Assembly (NCBI GenBank): GCA_005798555.1 | Contig: SYJA01000001.1 | Coordinates: 1-50,794, forward strand | DNA length: 50,794 nucleotides | Reading direction: 5' to 3' | DNA from: Actinomycetota bacterium | GTDB taxonomy: Bacteria; Actinomycetota; Actinomycetes; S36-B12 | In this document: one piece after another, positions 8,822 to 18,252 of the stretch | Layout: every line of letters starts with the position of its first letter | Numbering within the stretch: position 1 is the first letter of the stretch | Position numbers and translations under genes: made by a program | Notes under the pieces: model-generated | Told to the model about the DNA's origin: nothing | Databases searched by the model: none | Seen by the model: only the letters and a program-made list of their open reading frames with translations

Positions 8822-10501
8822 TTACGCCTCGACAATTACCGGCACGATCATCGGCCGGCGGCGATGGGTTCCGCTAATCCACTTGCCCACCCGCCGCCGG
8901 ACCAGTTGTTGCAGTTCATGGGGGTCGGTGGTGCCGTGGCGTAGGGACTCCTCTAGCGCATCTCGTACCTGCACAAGGAGTGGCAACATCGCCTCATCAT
9001 CAAGTCCGAGGCCGCGGGCATGAATCTCCGGGCCGACGACAACTTTTGAATCAATGAGATCCACCGCTGCAAAGATCGAGATAAAGCCCTCCTCGCCCAG
9101 CACCCGCCGGTCCTTGAGCAAGGTTTCGGTGACGTCGCCGACGCTTGAACCATCAACATAAACGAAGCCGACTGGAACATATCCGGTGATCGACGCCCGC
9201 CCTTCGACAAGATCCACCACCACACCGTCATCGGCAAGCAAGATGCGCTCCGGCGCGATGCCAACACCCTTGGCGATTTCAGCGTTAGCGCGCATATGCC
9301 GCCACTCGCCGTGGACCGGTAGCACGTGCCGTGGTTTTACGATGTTGTAGACGTAGCGCAATTCACCCGCGGCCGCATGTCCGGAGACGTGGACGAGCGC
9401 ATTGCCCTTGTGAATGATCTGAGCACCTAGTTTCGACAGGCCGTTGATAACTCGAAATACCGCGTTCTCATTGCCGGGTATCAGCGATGATGCCAGCACG
9501 ATGGTGTCACTTGGCCCGACGGTAATTGGGTGGTCGCGGTTGGCTATGCGAGATAACACTGCCATCGGCTCACCCTGTGATCCAGTGCAGATCAACACCG
9601 TTTCGTCATCGGGCAGATCGGCAAGATCCTCTACCGCAACTAACAGTCCACCCGGGATTTGCAAGTAGCCGAGGTCGCGGGCGATGCCCATATTGCGAAT
9701 CATCGATCGGCCGACCAACGCCACTTTACGGCCATGCAGCTCCGCCATATCGATAACCTGCTGCACCCGATGGATATGCGATGCAAAAGACGCCACGATG
9801 ATGCGGCCCTCGGCCCGAAGGAATACCGCATCAAGTACCGGGACGATGTCACGTTCACTCGGGACAAAGCCGGGAACCTCGGCATTGGTACTGTCAATCA
9901 ATAGCAGGTCAACGCCCGCATCACCAAGGCGTGCGAACCCATTTAGGTCAGTTATTCGACTATCAAGCGGTACTTGATCCATCTTGAAGTCACCGGTATG
10001 CAGCACGACGCCAGCCGGTGTGGTGATCCCCACCGCGAGCGCATCTGGGATCGAATGGTTGACCGCTAGGAACTCCAGATTAAATGGCCCCAGCTTCTCC
10101 TGCTGGCTTTCGGTAACCTCAAGGGTTATCGCCTTGATTCGATGCTCCTTCAGCTTGGCCTCAAGTAATGCCAATGTCAGCCGCGAGCCGAGCAAAGGGA
10201 TGTCTTCGCGTAGGCGCAAGAGGTACGGAACGGCACCGATGTGGTCCTCATGCCCATGGGTTAGAACCACACCTTCGATATCCGCGAGGCGACCCTTGAT
10301 CGGACCGAAATCCGGCAGGATCAAATCCACTCCGGGCTGCGACTCCTCCGGAAAGAGCACCCCGCAGTCGACGATCAAGAGCCGCCCGTCGAATTCAAAG
10401 ACAGTCATATTGCGCCCAATTTCGCCCAGTCCTCCTAGGGCAAAAATGCGCAGGCCGCCACTTGGTAGCGCGGGTGGTGCTGGAAGATCGCCTCGGCTCA
10501 T
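8822..10501 (-). CDS. rnj: Ribonuclease J
   Basis: Metallo-beta-lactamase/beta-CASP nuclease (559 residues) with endonuclease and 5-prime exonuclease activity in mRNA decay and rRNA maturation. The zinc motif is T-HGHEDH (around residues 81-87), with further metal ligands in NHSIPD, HTGDFKMD and the later PVHGEWRHM segment. The beta-CASP portion carries ASFASHIHRVQQ. The length and absence of an extended C-terminus match actinobacterial RNase J. The start ATG overlaps the dapA stop as ATGA (10498-10501), reproducing the conserved actinobacterial pair dapA-rnj (Rv2753c-Rv2752c). Confidence 0.95.
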   Translation of the reverse strand: MSRGDLPAPPALPSGGLRIFALGGLGEIGRNMTVFEFDGRLLIVDCGVLFPEESQPGVDLILPDFGPIKGRLADIEGVVLTHGHEDHIGAVPYLLRLREDIPLLGSRLTLALLEAKLKEHRIKAITLEVTESQQEKLGPFNLEFLAVNHSIPDALAVGITTPAGVVLHTGDFKMDQVPLDSRITDLNGFARLGDAGVDLLLIDSTNAEVPGFVPSERDIVPVLDAVFLRAEGRIIVASFASHIHRVQQVIDMAELHGRKVALVGRSMIRNMGIARDLGYLQIPGGLLVAVEDLADLPDDETVLICTGSQGEPMAVLSRIANRDHPITVGPSDTIVLASSLIPGNENAVFRVINGLSKLGAQIIHKGNALVHVSGHAAAGELRYVYNIVKPRHVLPVHGEWRHMRANAEIAKGVGIAPERILLADDGVVVDLVEGRASITGYVPVGFVYVDGSSVGDVTETLLKDRRVLGEEGFISIFAAVDLIDSKVVVGPEIHARGLGLDDEAMLPLLVQVRDALEESLRHGTTDPHELQQLVRRRVGKWISGTHRRRPMIVPVIVEA

Positions 10502-11409
10502 GCGGTGAACCCGCTGACCTTGCCAGCGGCAAGATCAGTGCGCAGAATCGCCAATTGCTCCTTGCTCGCGTTGACCAAGGGCAATCGGACTGGTCCGGCC
10601 GGCAAGCCGAGTTCAGCGAGTGCCGCCTTGACCAAGATAAGACCCTGGGTCCGAAATACTCCGGTGTAGACCGGGAGCAGACTTCGATTGATTTCAACTG
10701 CCAACTCGACTTGGCCAGCGCAATAAGCGCTCGCCATCTCCTTGAGCCGGTCACCGACAAGGTGGCCCACCACCGAGATCATTCCCGCCGCCCCAAGCGC
10801 CAGCAGTGGCAGGTTCAAAATATCGTCACCGGAATACCAGGCCAGGTCAGTGCGCGCCATCCCCCATTGGCTCGCATCGAGATCACCTTTCGCATCCTTG
10901 TAGCCAATGACTCGTGGGTGTTCGGCAATACGCACCAACGTCTCGGTCTCGATTGCTACCCCGGTACGTTTGGGAATGTCATAGACGATCAAAGGCAGGT
11001 CCGTTGCGTCCGCAACGGCATTGAAATGTGCCACCAGCCCTGCCTGCGGTGGCCGGTTGTAGTAAGGGCTTACGGCCATGACCGCATGGGCACCGACCCG
11101 AAGTGCGCCCTTGGCACTTTCTACCGAGTGGGCCGTATCATTGGTCCCTACCCCGGCAACTACTGTCGCCCGATCTCCAACGGCCTCAACAACTGCTCGG
11201 ATCAGGTCGAGATTCTCTGCATCGGTGGTGGTGGATGCTTCGCCGGTAGTGCCATTGACGACCAGGCCATCATGGGCCAAATTATCGACAAGATGCGTGG
11301 CTAGGCGCTGGGCTCCCACCAGATCAAGGCTGCCATCGGCCTGCATCGGGGTGATCATTGCCGTTAGCAATACCCCAAAGGGCTGGCGCGTGCTTCTAGG
11401 GCCGGGCAT
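10498..11409 (-). CDS. dapA: 4-hydroxy-tetrahydrodipicolinate synthase
   Basis: Aldolase-type enzyme (303 residues) that condenses pyruvate with aspartate semialdehyde, the committed step to diaminopimelate and lysine. The Schiff-base lysine is K171 in GYKDAKGD, and the catalytic tyrosine is Y143 in YDIPKRTG, at the same 28-residue spacing as in E. coli (Y133/K161). The family motif NGTTGEAST occurs at 52-60. It sits 15 bases downstream of thyX but has its own TAGCCT six bases before the ATG. It is translationally coupled to rnj. Confidence 0.96.
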   Translation of the reverse strand: MPGPRSTRQPFGVLLTAMITPMQADGSLDLVGAQRLATHLVDNLAHDGLVVNGTTGEASTTTDAENLDLIRAVVEAVGDRATVVAGVGTNDTAHSVESAKGALRVGAHAVMAVSPYYNRPPQAGLVAHFNAVADATDLPLIVYDIPKRTGVAIETETLVRIAEHPRVIGYKDAKGDLDASQWGMARTDLAWYSGDDILNLPLLALGAAGMISVVGHLVGDRLKEMASAYCAGQVELAVEINRSLLPVYTGVFRTQGLILVKAALAELGLPAGPVRLPLVNASKEQLAILRTDLAAGKVSGFTA

Positions 11410-11415
11410 AGGCCA

Positions 11416-11421
11416 AGGCTA
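11416..11421 (-). promoter_or_regulatory. -10 element TAGCCT, six bases before the dapA ATG
   Basis: TAGCCT-TGGCCT-ATG on the minus strand in the short thyX-dapA gap; no Shine-Dalgarno sequence is present there, so a leaderless dapA transcript is likely. Confidence 0.5.
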
Positions 11422-11424
11422 TCG

Positions 11425-12150
11425 TCAAGGTGCAACGCGGCCGGCGGCGACGAAGGCCGCGTGCGTCAGGGGCATCAACTCGGCCCATTTCTCCTCATAT
11501 TTCTCCGCCACCATCTCGATCTCTCGCTGCGGGTACGACGGATACTGCGAGTCTTCGGCCTTTTGCCGCAAGGAAAGAAAATTCATCAGGGCGCGGGCAT
11601 TCATCGTCACGTAGGCACTGGAGAAAATCGACACCGGGAGCACCATCCGAGCCACCTCCCGGGCGATACCGACAGCCAGCATGTCTTGATAGACCAAATA
11701 CGCCTGGGTGCAGGACTCGCGCATGGCCGAATCGATCAGCGCATATTGCGCATCATCACCTGGCAGGAACTCGTAGGCCCCCGTCTTACCGACCTGCACC
11801 ACATTGCGCGCACGATTTGGGACATAAAACACCGGCTGCAACTCGCGGTAGCGACCAGACTCTTCGTTGTAACTCGCGATGCGATGGCGCATGTGCTCAC
11901 GCCAGACAAATATCGGGGCCTGTACGAAGAAGGTCATGGAGTTGTGCTCAAACGGGCTGCCATGGCGCTCGCGCATGAGGTAACTGATCAACCCCTTGGC
12001 CGCGGCGGGATCAGCCTGTAGATCAGCCAGGGACTGTTCCCCGGCTGTCGATACTCGCGCTGCGAAAACCACATCGGCGTCACTTGCTCCAGAACGCACT
12101 AACTCGACCGTGACATCGCTTCGAAAAATCAGCCCAGGGATTTCAACCAC
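11425..12150 (-). CDS. thyX: Flavin-dependent thymidylate synthase ThyX
   Basis: FAD/NADPH-dependent enzyme (241 residues) that makes dTMP from dUMP using methylenetetrahydrofolate. The ThyX signature RHR-x2-S-x-N-x2-S-x-R is complete (R88 to R100). The downstream segment FFVQAPIFVWREHMRHR and the C-terminal EIEMVAEKYEEKWAEL helix match the family. The start GTG at 12148-12150 is preceded by TAGGCT at the six-base distance. The order thyX-dapA-rnj is as in mycobacteria. It is divergent from an acetyltransferase gene. Confidence 0.96.
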   Translation of the reverse strand: MVEIPGLIFRSDVTVELVRSGASDADVVFAARVSTAGEQSLADLQADPAAAKGLISYLMRERHGSPFEHNSMTFFVQAPIFVWREHMRHRIASYNEESGRYRELQPVFYVPNRARNVVQVGKTGAYEFLPGDDAQYALIDSAMRESCTQAYLVYQDMLAVGIAREVARMVLPVSIFSSAYVTMNARALMNFLSLRQKAEDSQYPSYPQREIEMVAEKYEEKWAELMPLTHAAFVAAGRVAP

Positions 12151-12156
12151 GTTCCT

Positions 12157-12162
12157 AGCCTA
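12157..12162 (-). promoter_or_regulatory. -10 element TAGGCT, six bases before the thyX GTG
   Basis: TAGGCT-AGGAAC-GTG on the minus strand, inside the short space shared with the divergent acetyltransferase gene. Confidence 0.5.
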
Positions 12163-12224
12163 TCTGGCAGCTACTCCGATGCGGCCAAGATGTGGCTGCG
12201 CGAGTGGCGCGGCACAATTGGTAT

Positions 12225-12776
12225 GTGCCTACCGGAGTACGACCAGCGAGAACGCCAGATGTCGACGACATTGCAGCACTGCAAGTGCGCTCCTGGCGGG
12301 CAAATTTCGCCAACATCGTGCCGGCCGCTGAACTGGCCGCACTCGATGAGGATGAACTTGCCATGACTTGGGCCTCGGCGATATTGAATCCACCCACCCC
12401 GACCCACCAGCTCATGGTTGCGGTCGAGGACAACTTGGGCACCGATGTGCTTGTCGGCTATGCGGCCTTCGGGGCCGGAACCGATCCGGACGCCAATCCT
12501 GGGACCGCCGAGCTGCTCGCACTCGTCGTCGATCCAGGCCACACCCGAATGGGACACGGGTCCAGGCTTCTTGCTGCCACAGTCGAGCAACTTCGAGCAA
12601 GCGGGCACCGTACTTTAGTGACTTGGCTGCCACTCGATGACGAAATCACCCGGGGATTTCTAAGCTCTGGTGGCTGGGGCCCGGACTCCGCGTACCGGGA
12701 TCGAGTCATCAGCGATGACAAAATTCTGCGCGAGGTGCGATTAGTGACCGATATCAGCGTCAACTCAGGTGACTAA
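12225..12776 (+). CDS. GNAT-family N-acetyltransferase
   Basis: Single-domain acetyltransferase (about 183 residues) with unknown acceptor. The N-terminus GVRPARTPDVDDIAALQVRSW is a typical GNAT beginning. The acetyl-CoA-binding segment ALVVDPGHTRMGHGSRLLAAT carries the R/Q-x2-G-x-G/A-like motif, and FLSSGGWGPDS is the usual final strand region. I chose GTG 12225, which has CACAAT exactly six bases upstream. GTG 12192 in the same frame would add 11 residues. The stop TAA at 12774-12776 overlaps the stop of the convergent AGPS-like gene. There is no evident link to the neighbours. Confidence 0.8.
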   Translation: MPTGVRPARTPDVDDIAALQVRSWRANFANIVPAAELAALDEDELAMTWASAILNPPTPTHQLMVAVEDNLGTDVLVGYAAFGAGTDPDANPGTAELLALVVDPGHTRMGHGSRLLAATVEQLRASGHRTLVTWLPLDDEITRGFLSSGGWGPDSAYRDRVISDDKILREVRLVTDISVNSGD

Positions 12777-14473
12777 ACAATTGCGGCCGGCGGATCCCCC
12801 GTGCCTGCCGGCCGTAGCAATACTCCCGGGTTCATGATCTGATCCGGATCAAGTTCGGCTTTGATCGCCCGCAATAACCCGATGCCGATGCCACCAATCT
12901 CGGCGCGCAGCCATGGTTGATGATCGCGGCCGATGCCATGGTGATGGGTGATGGTGCCCCCGGCCGGCTGCAAGGCCCCGCTGATGGTGGTCTTGGCCTC
13001 GCGCCAACGCGGACCGGCTTCGGGGCCGCCCCGGTCAATTACGGTGAAGTAGATACACGCCCCCGTCTCATAGACATGGGAGACATGCGCCATCACGTAC
13101 GGGGTGTGCCCACCGGTTGCTAAGGCCTGGTGCACCGCCCCCCGAGCCGCCTCATAAAGGTCAGGCACCAAGTTCCATGAGGCGGCGGTTTCGAAAGTCT
13201 CGACCAGATACCCGCCATCCAACAAGGTGTCACGCAGATAGGGTCCTGCGTACCGGCTGTGGCGCCATGCCGTGCCTACCCCCTTCCCCAACGACACCAC
13301 CCCGAACTTCTTCAGCACGTTCCACGCCGCGTCACGTCGCGCATCCAACAGCGCCGCTGACTGCTCCTCCCAGCCAAGGATCAGCAGGGCGCCTTGGCCA
13401 ACTTTGCGAACGGCTAGGTAGCGGTCGAATAGCTTGCGCTTCAACCCGGTCGGCCCTGACATTGCAAGGGAAGCGGCCGTCTCCGACTCGTCTGAGAGTC
13501 GAAGTACGCTGCCGGTTAAGCCCAACTGGGCGAGTTCACGGCAAGCAGAAATACCAGCGGCAAAAGTCGGCGCCATCGCGCCCTCGTAGCGACTTGCTTT
13601 CGGAGTGCGCCGCACTCTTAGGGTGATTTCGGTGATGATGCCGAAGGCGCCCTCGCTGCCTAGTGCCAAGTGCAGCAGGTCAGGGCCGGCAGCACTTGCC
13701 GGAACCCGACCGGCCGACCAAGTTCCGATTGGCGTCGCCACGGTCACGGACTGGGCCATGTCGTCAATTCGACCGTAGCCACTCGATGCCTGCCCGGCCG
13801 ATCTAGTAGCTGCGTAACCGCCGACAGTGGCCCGCTCCCATGACTGCGGTAGGTGGCCCAGTGTGAAACCTCGCTCGCCCAATATTCGCTCAAGTTCGGG
13901 TCCGCTAATGCCGGGCTGCACCCGCACTAGACCTGATAGCGCATCAAGGGCGATGAGCGCGCCAAGTCTTTCCATGCTGATAGCGATCCCGATCGCCTCA
14001 GCCGGTCGCGTGACACCGGCAACCACCGAAGTGCCGCCGCCAAAAGGCACCACACAAATCCGGTACCTAGTGCAAACCTGCAGTACCGCCAATACCTCGT
14101 CGTGGGTCGCTGGCTTAACCACGGCATCAGGTATGCCGTTGGTGTCAGCGGTTCGACGCGCAAGCATGTCGAGATACGACATTCCGCGGCTGTGCAGGAG
14201 CCGGGAAATCGGATCGATTAGCACCTGCGTTACCCCGACCGCGGCGACGAGTGCATCCAGAGCCGGTCCCGGCAGCCTTGAATCTGGGATGCAGATCTGC
14301 GTCACCGGCAGATTCGAAGCCACCGTTGCCATTCCGACCCTTGCCTCCAAGAACTCTTGGGCGGGCCCGCTGAGGGTCACCGGGGTACTCGGGCGCCCCC
14401 ACCTAGTGAACCGATCGACAAGGTCCGGGGTCAGTGCATCAGGGCCGACGGTCACTGTGAAAGCCTGACACAT
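12773..14473 (-). CDS. FAD-binding oxidase resembling alkyldihydroxyacetonephosphate synthase
   Basis: 566-residue flavoprotein of the VAO/PCMH superfamily. The N-terminal FAD domain has PFGGGTSVVAGV and ATVGGYAATRSAGQ-ASSGYG. The C-terminal cap domain ends with ITHHHGIGRDH, equivalent to the conserved histidine cluster of AGPS, which swaps the acyl group of acyl-DHAP for a fatty alcohol. Mycobacteria have similar AgpS-like proteins of unsettled function, so other 2-hydroxyacid or lactate-type oxidation remains possible. It is divergent from glpD, which produces DHAP; the two start codons abut within CATATG at 14471-14476. A GTG six codons in is an alternative start. Confidence 0.75.
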   Translation of the reverse strand: MCQAFTVTVGPDALTPDLVDRFTRWGRPSTPVTLSGPAQEFLEARVGMATVASNLPVTQICIPDSRLPGPALDALVAAVGVTQVLIDPISRLLHSRGMSYLDMLARRTADTNGIPDAVVKPATHDEVLAVLQVCTRYRICVVPFGGGTSVVAGVTRPAEAIGIAISMERLGALIALDALSGLVRVQPGISGPELERILGERGFTLGHLPQSWERATVGGYAATRSAGQASSGYGRIDDMAQSVTVATPIGTWSAGRVPASAAGPDLLHLALGSEGAFGIITEITLRVRRTPKASRYEGAMAPTFAAGISACRELAQLGLTGSVLRLSDESETAASLAMSGPTGLKRKLFDRYLAVRKVGQGALLILGWEEQSAALLDARRDAAWNVLKKFGVVSLGKGVGTAWRHSRYAGPYLRDTLLDGGYLVETFETAASWNLVPDLYEAARGAVHQALATGGHTPYVMAHVSHVYETGACIYFTVIDRGGPEAGPRWREAKTTISGALQPAGGTITHHHGIGRDHQPWLRAEIGGIGIGLLRAIKAELDPDQIMNPGVLLRPAGTGDPPAAIV

Positions 14474-16009
14474 ATGAGCACGGAATATCTCCAGGTAGGT
14501 AACCCGCTGGCGGACCTCTCGCCAGCGCGCCGCCGCGAGGATGAAAGTGCCCTAACCACAACGGTTTTTGATGTGATTGTCATCGGGGGCGGGATAACCG
14601 GAGCCGGAATAGCCCTTGATGCGGCAACCCGTGGCCTCTCGGTCTTGGTCCTCGAAGGGCAAGATCTGGCCTTTGGCACCTCGAGGTGGTCCAGCAAGTT
14701 GGTGCACGGTGGCCTGCGGTACCTCGCCAATGGACAAGTTGACGTCGCCTGGGAGAGCGCGGTTGAGCGCGGCCACCTGATGACGACAATCGCACCACAC
14801 TTGGTTCGCCCCCTTGCGCAGGTGGTACCCATCATGAACGACACCAGTTTCGGCTCAGCGGTGCTAACCCGCGCTGGCTTTGCCGCCGGCGATGCCCTGC
14901 GTGCGTTGTCGCGCACCAGCAGACATATCCTGCCCGGTGCGAAAGTGATCAGCCCAGCGAAAACCAGAAGGTTACTACCAGCCATTGACAGCACGCGCCT
15001 TCGCGGTGGTCTCTTGGCTTGGGATGGTCTCTTGGAGGACGATGCTCGCCTCGTTGTTGCGGTGGCGCGAACAGCGGCCGCCTACGGGGCTCGAATACTT
15101 ACCGGACACCACGTGCTCTTCGCTGACAACACCGGCGTGCTCGTCGTCAACCAAACCGATGAGCAAATCGAGGTGCGCGCAAGAAACGTCATCAGCGCAA
15201 CCGGAGTTTGGGCTGAGACTTTTGACAAGGAAGTTGTGATCACCCCCTCCCGCGGCACCCACGTCGTGCTGCGCTCGGAGACCCTGCAGCGACCACGCGC
15301 CGCAATGACGATCCCGGTGCCTGAAATGCACGGACGCTACTGCTTCGTCCTACCGCGCCCCGATGGGCTGTTGCTCGCCGGGATCACTGATCTCGATGAG
15401 CCTGGCCCGATTCCCGATGTTCCTCGCACCCCACCTGAAGATATCGACTGGATACTTGGTCAAGTTTCACGGGTACTTCAAAGCCCACTTAGTGCCGCTG
15501 ACGTCGAGGGCGCATTCACCGGACTTCGCCCATTGGTTGCCCCACCCGAGGCTCCGGCCGGTGAGACAGCTGATATTTCGCGCCGGCACCTAGTACGGCG
15601 TGGCGCAGACGGGGTCATCACGGTAACCGGTGGCAAGCTCACGACCTATCGACGAATGGCCCAAGATGCCGTCGATCTACTCAGTGCTGGGCCTTGTCGA
15701 ACGACGGATATCGCGTTAGTAGGCGCGGGCCCCGCCGCCCCAGCGCAGTCGTTACCCGCCCGGTTGATCCGCCGGTATGGCGCCGAAGCAGGGCGGGTCG
15801 CCGCCCTTGCCGACGGCCAGCCAGAACTCCTCGAGCCACTTGCCCCGGGCCTTGGCGTGCGGGGGGTGGAACTGGTGTTCGCGGTTCGCTGCGAGGGTGC
15901 CCGTTCGGTGGCCGATGTGCTCGAACGGCGGACGCGACTGTCACTTGTTCCAGCGGATCTGGCCGCAGCCTTGCCCCGCGCCGAGGAGATCCTTGACGCC
16001 ATTACCTAG
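14474..16009 (+). CDS. glpD: Aerobic glycerol-3-phosphate dehydrogenase
   Basis: FAD-dependent membrane-associated dehydrogenase (511 residues) oxidising glycerol-3-phosphate to DHAP with electrons to quinone. The dinucleotide-binding motif IGGGITGAGIALDAATRG spans residues 37-54. The GlpD signature RWSSKLVHGGLRYL follows at about 73-86, then a TGGKLTTYRRMA segment near the C-terminal domain. The frame is open further upstream, but the ATG at 14474 removes an implausible basic extension. It abuts the divergent flavo-oxidase. The 3-prime end overlaps azlC. No clear ribosome binding site is seen, and the transcription start must lie in the opposite gene. Confidence 0.92.
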   Translation: MSTEYLQVGNPLADLSPARRREDESALTTTVFDVIVIGGGITGAGIALDAATRGLSVLVLEGQDLAFGTSRWSSKLVHGGLRYLANGQVDVAWESAVERGHLMTTIAPHLVRPLAQVVPIMNDTSFGSAVLTRAGFAAGDALRALSRTSRHILPGAKVISPAKTRRLLPAIDSTRLRGGLLAWDGLLEDDARLVVAVARTAAAYGARILTGHHVLFADNTGVLVVNQTDEQIEVRARNVISATGVWAETFDKEVVITPSRGTHVVLRSETLQRPRAAMTIPVPEMHGRYCFVLPRPDGLLLAGITDLDEPGPIPDVPRTPPEDIDWILGQVSRVLQSPLSAADVEGAFTGLRPLVAPPEAPAGETADISRRHLVRRGADGVITVTGGKLTTYRRMAQDAVDLLSAGPCRTTDIALVGAGPAAPAQSLPARLIRRYGAEAGRVAALADGQPELLEPLAPGLGVRGVELVFAVRCEGARSVADVLERRTRLSLVPADLAAALPRAEEILDAIT

Positions 16010-16676
16010 AGGCAGCAAGCGGCCAATCACCACAAGTGCAATCGGGATCGGATTAGCCACCGGGGCCTACGGGCTTTCCTTTGGCGCAATTAGCGTTGCC
16101 AGCGGGCTCACCGCCATTCAGACGCAAACCCTCTCACTATTAATGTTCACCGGAGCCTCGCAATTTGCGCTGGTGGGAGTTCTCGGTGCTGGTGGCGGGG
16201 CTATCGCCGCGGTGCTCACCGCCTGGTTGCTTGGTGCCCGAAATGGCCTCTACGCCTTGCATATTGCGCCAACACTGAACCTACGCGGCTTACGAAAGCC
16301 GGTGGCCGCTCAATTGACTATTGACGAGTCCACGGCAATGTCAATTGCCCAAGAACCAAACGTCGACCGCAGCCGGCACGCATTCTGGGCAACCGGTATC
16401 AGCGTCTACGTTCTTTGGAATATTGGGACGCTACTTGGTGCACTCGGTGCATCCGCGATTGGCGACCCGGCAACGCTCGGGCTTGATGCTGCGATACCAG
16501 CCGGCTTTCTCGCCCTCCTTTGGCCGCGGCTACGCGATCGCGCGGCCTGGGCTATCGCCGCCGGCGGAGCGACCATTGCACTAGTACTGACGCCCCTTAC
16601 CCGCTCAGGAGTTCCGGTACTCGCCTCGGCATTGATCGCAGTGATCGCCGGCTACCGGTTACGGGATCGCTCGTGA
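15993..16676 (+). CDS. azlC: AzlC-family branched-chain amino acid exporter subunit
   Basis: Membrane protein of about 227 residues, the larger subunit of an AzlCD-type branched-chain amino acid exporter. The frame begins upstream in nonsense. The true start is probably TTG 15993-15995, preceded by GAGGAGA at proper spacing, overlapping the glpD end by 17 bases. Family features include GLATGAYGLSFGAIS at the N-terminus, TGASQFALVGVL, and the AWLLGARNGLYAL segment. Several membrane helices are visible. It ends with a GTGA overlap onto azlD. The pairing with azlD makes the call firm; the substrate is inferred from family knowledge. Confidence 0.88.
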   Translation: MTPLPRGSKRPITTSAIGIGLATGAYGLSFGAISVASGLTAIQTQTLSLLMFTGASQFALVGVLGAGGGAIAAVLTAWLLGARNGLYALHIAPTLNLRGLRKPVAAQLTIDESTAMSIAQEPNVDRSRHAFWATGISVYVLWNIGTLLGALGASAIGDPATLGLDAAIPAGFLALLWPRLRDRAAWAIAAGGATIALVLTPLTRSGVPVLASALIAVIAGYRLRDRS

Positions 16677-16984
16677 TCTGGGCGGCGGTGCTAATCGGGT
16701 CACTCGGGTGCTATCTGGAAAAACTCTTCGGCTTCATCCTGCCCCCCTCACTTCTTGATCGTCCGATGATTAGGAGTGTCGCCGCGCTGCTACCCATTGC
16801 CATGCTCTCAGCTTTGGTTGCGGTACAAACTTTTGGAGCTGGGCAATCGCTGGTAATTGATGCGCGTCTCGCGGGCGTGGCCGTCGCGGTCGTGGCCTTG
16901 CTTTTACGCGCACCATTCCTAGCTGTCGTACTCGCGGCTGCGATCACAGCTGCACTATTGCGTGCTACCGGGCTGGCTGCATGA
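16673..16984 (+). CDS. azlD: AzlD-family branched-chain amino acid exporter subunit
   Basis: 103-residue membrane protein with about four hydrophobic segments (VIWAAVLIGSLGCYLEKLFG at the beginning, then VAALLPIAMLSALVAVQTF). It is the small partner of AzlC. Start GTG 16673 overlaps the azlC stop as GTGA, and its TGA overlaps the next ATG at 16981, so three genes are translationally coupled. Confidence 0.88.
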   Translation: MIWAAVLIGSLGCYLEKLFGFILPPSLLDRPMIRSVAALLPIAMLSALVAVQTFGAGQSLVIDARLAGVAVAVVALLLRAPFLAVVLAAAITAALLRATGLAA

Positions 16985-17468
16985 TCCCCGAACCGCGCCG
17001 ACCCATCTTCTGGTTTCTCTGGCCCCCGGCGAATACCGCGGTCGACGCTGAATTCCGTCAAGTGCGCCTAATACGAATCCCAGCCCGCGGCCCATGGCGC
17101 CTCTTGCTGCTGGTCGTTTTCACCTTGCTGCTGGTCATGTTCGGCGGCGTGGCGATTATGGCCTCAGTCGGCGCCGGCCTAATGCCGGTGCTCCTGACTA
17201 GCGCGGCACTGGCCAGCGCACTGCTAATCCTGCTGCGCGGTTGGGCAATCGGAACCTACGTAAACGACGACGGGTTTGCCATTCGAGGTATGTTCACGTT
17301 GCGAATGGGATCCTGGTCCAGCGTGGTCGACATCGAGCGCAGCGCCGGTCGAGTAGCCCTAAAGTTAACCGACGGATCAACGGTGGGCACCCACATCGCG
17401 CGCAACTCCCTCGACACCTGGCTTCGGCCCAGCACCTATGACGCCGCCGCAATCGCAATCGAGAACTG

Positions 17469-17481
<13 letters not shown>
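16981..17481 (+). CDS. PH-domain-like membrane protein, function unknown
   Basis: 166-residue protein with two adjacent membrane segments (about residues 38-60 and 66-85) followed by a soluble region GTYVNDDGFAIRGMFTLRMG...SWSSVVDIERSAG. This resembles bacterial PH domains of the small membrane-anchored type found throughout actinobacteria. The start ATG overlaps the azlD stop (ATGA). It ends six bases before the convergent dapB stop. A role cannot be derived from the sequence; proximity to azlCD may be coincidental. Confidence 0.7.
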
Positions 17482-18249
<768 letters not shown>

Positions 18250-18252
<3 letters not shown>

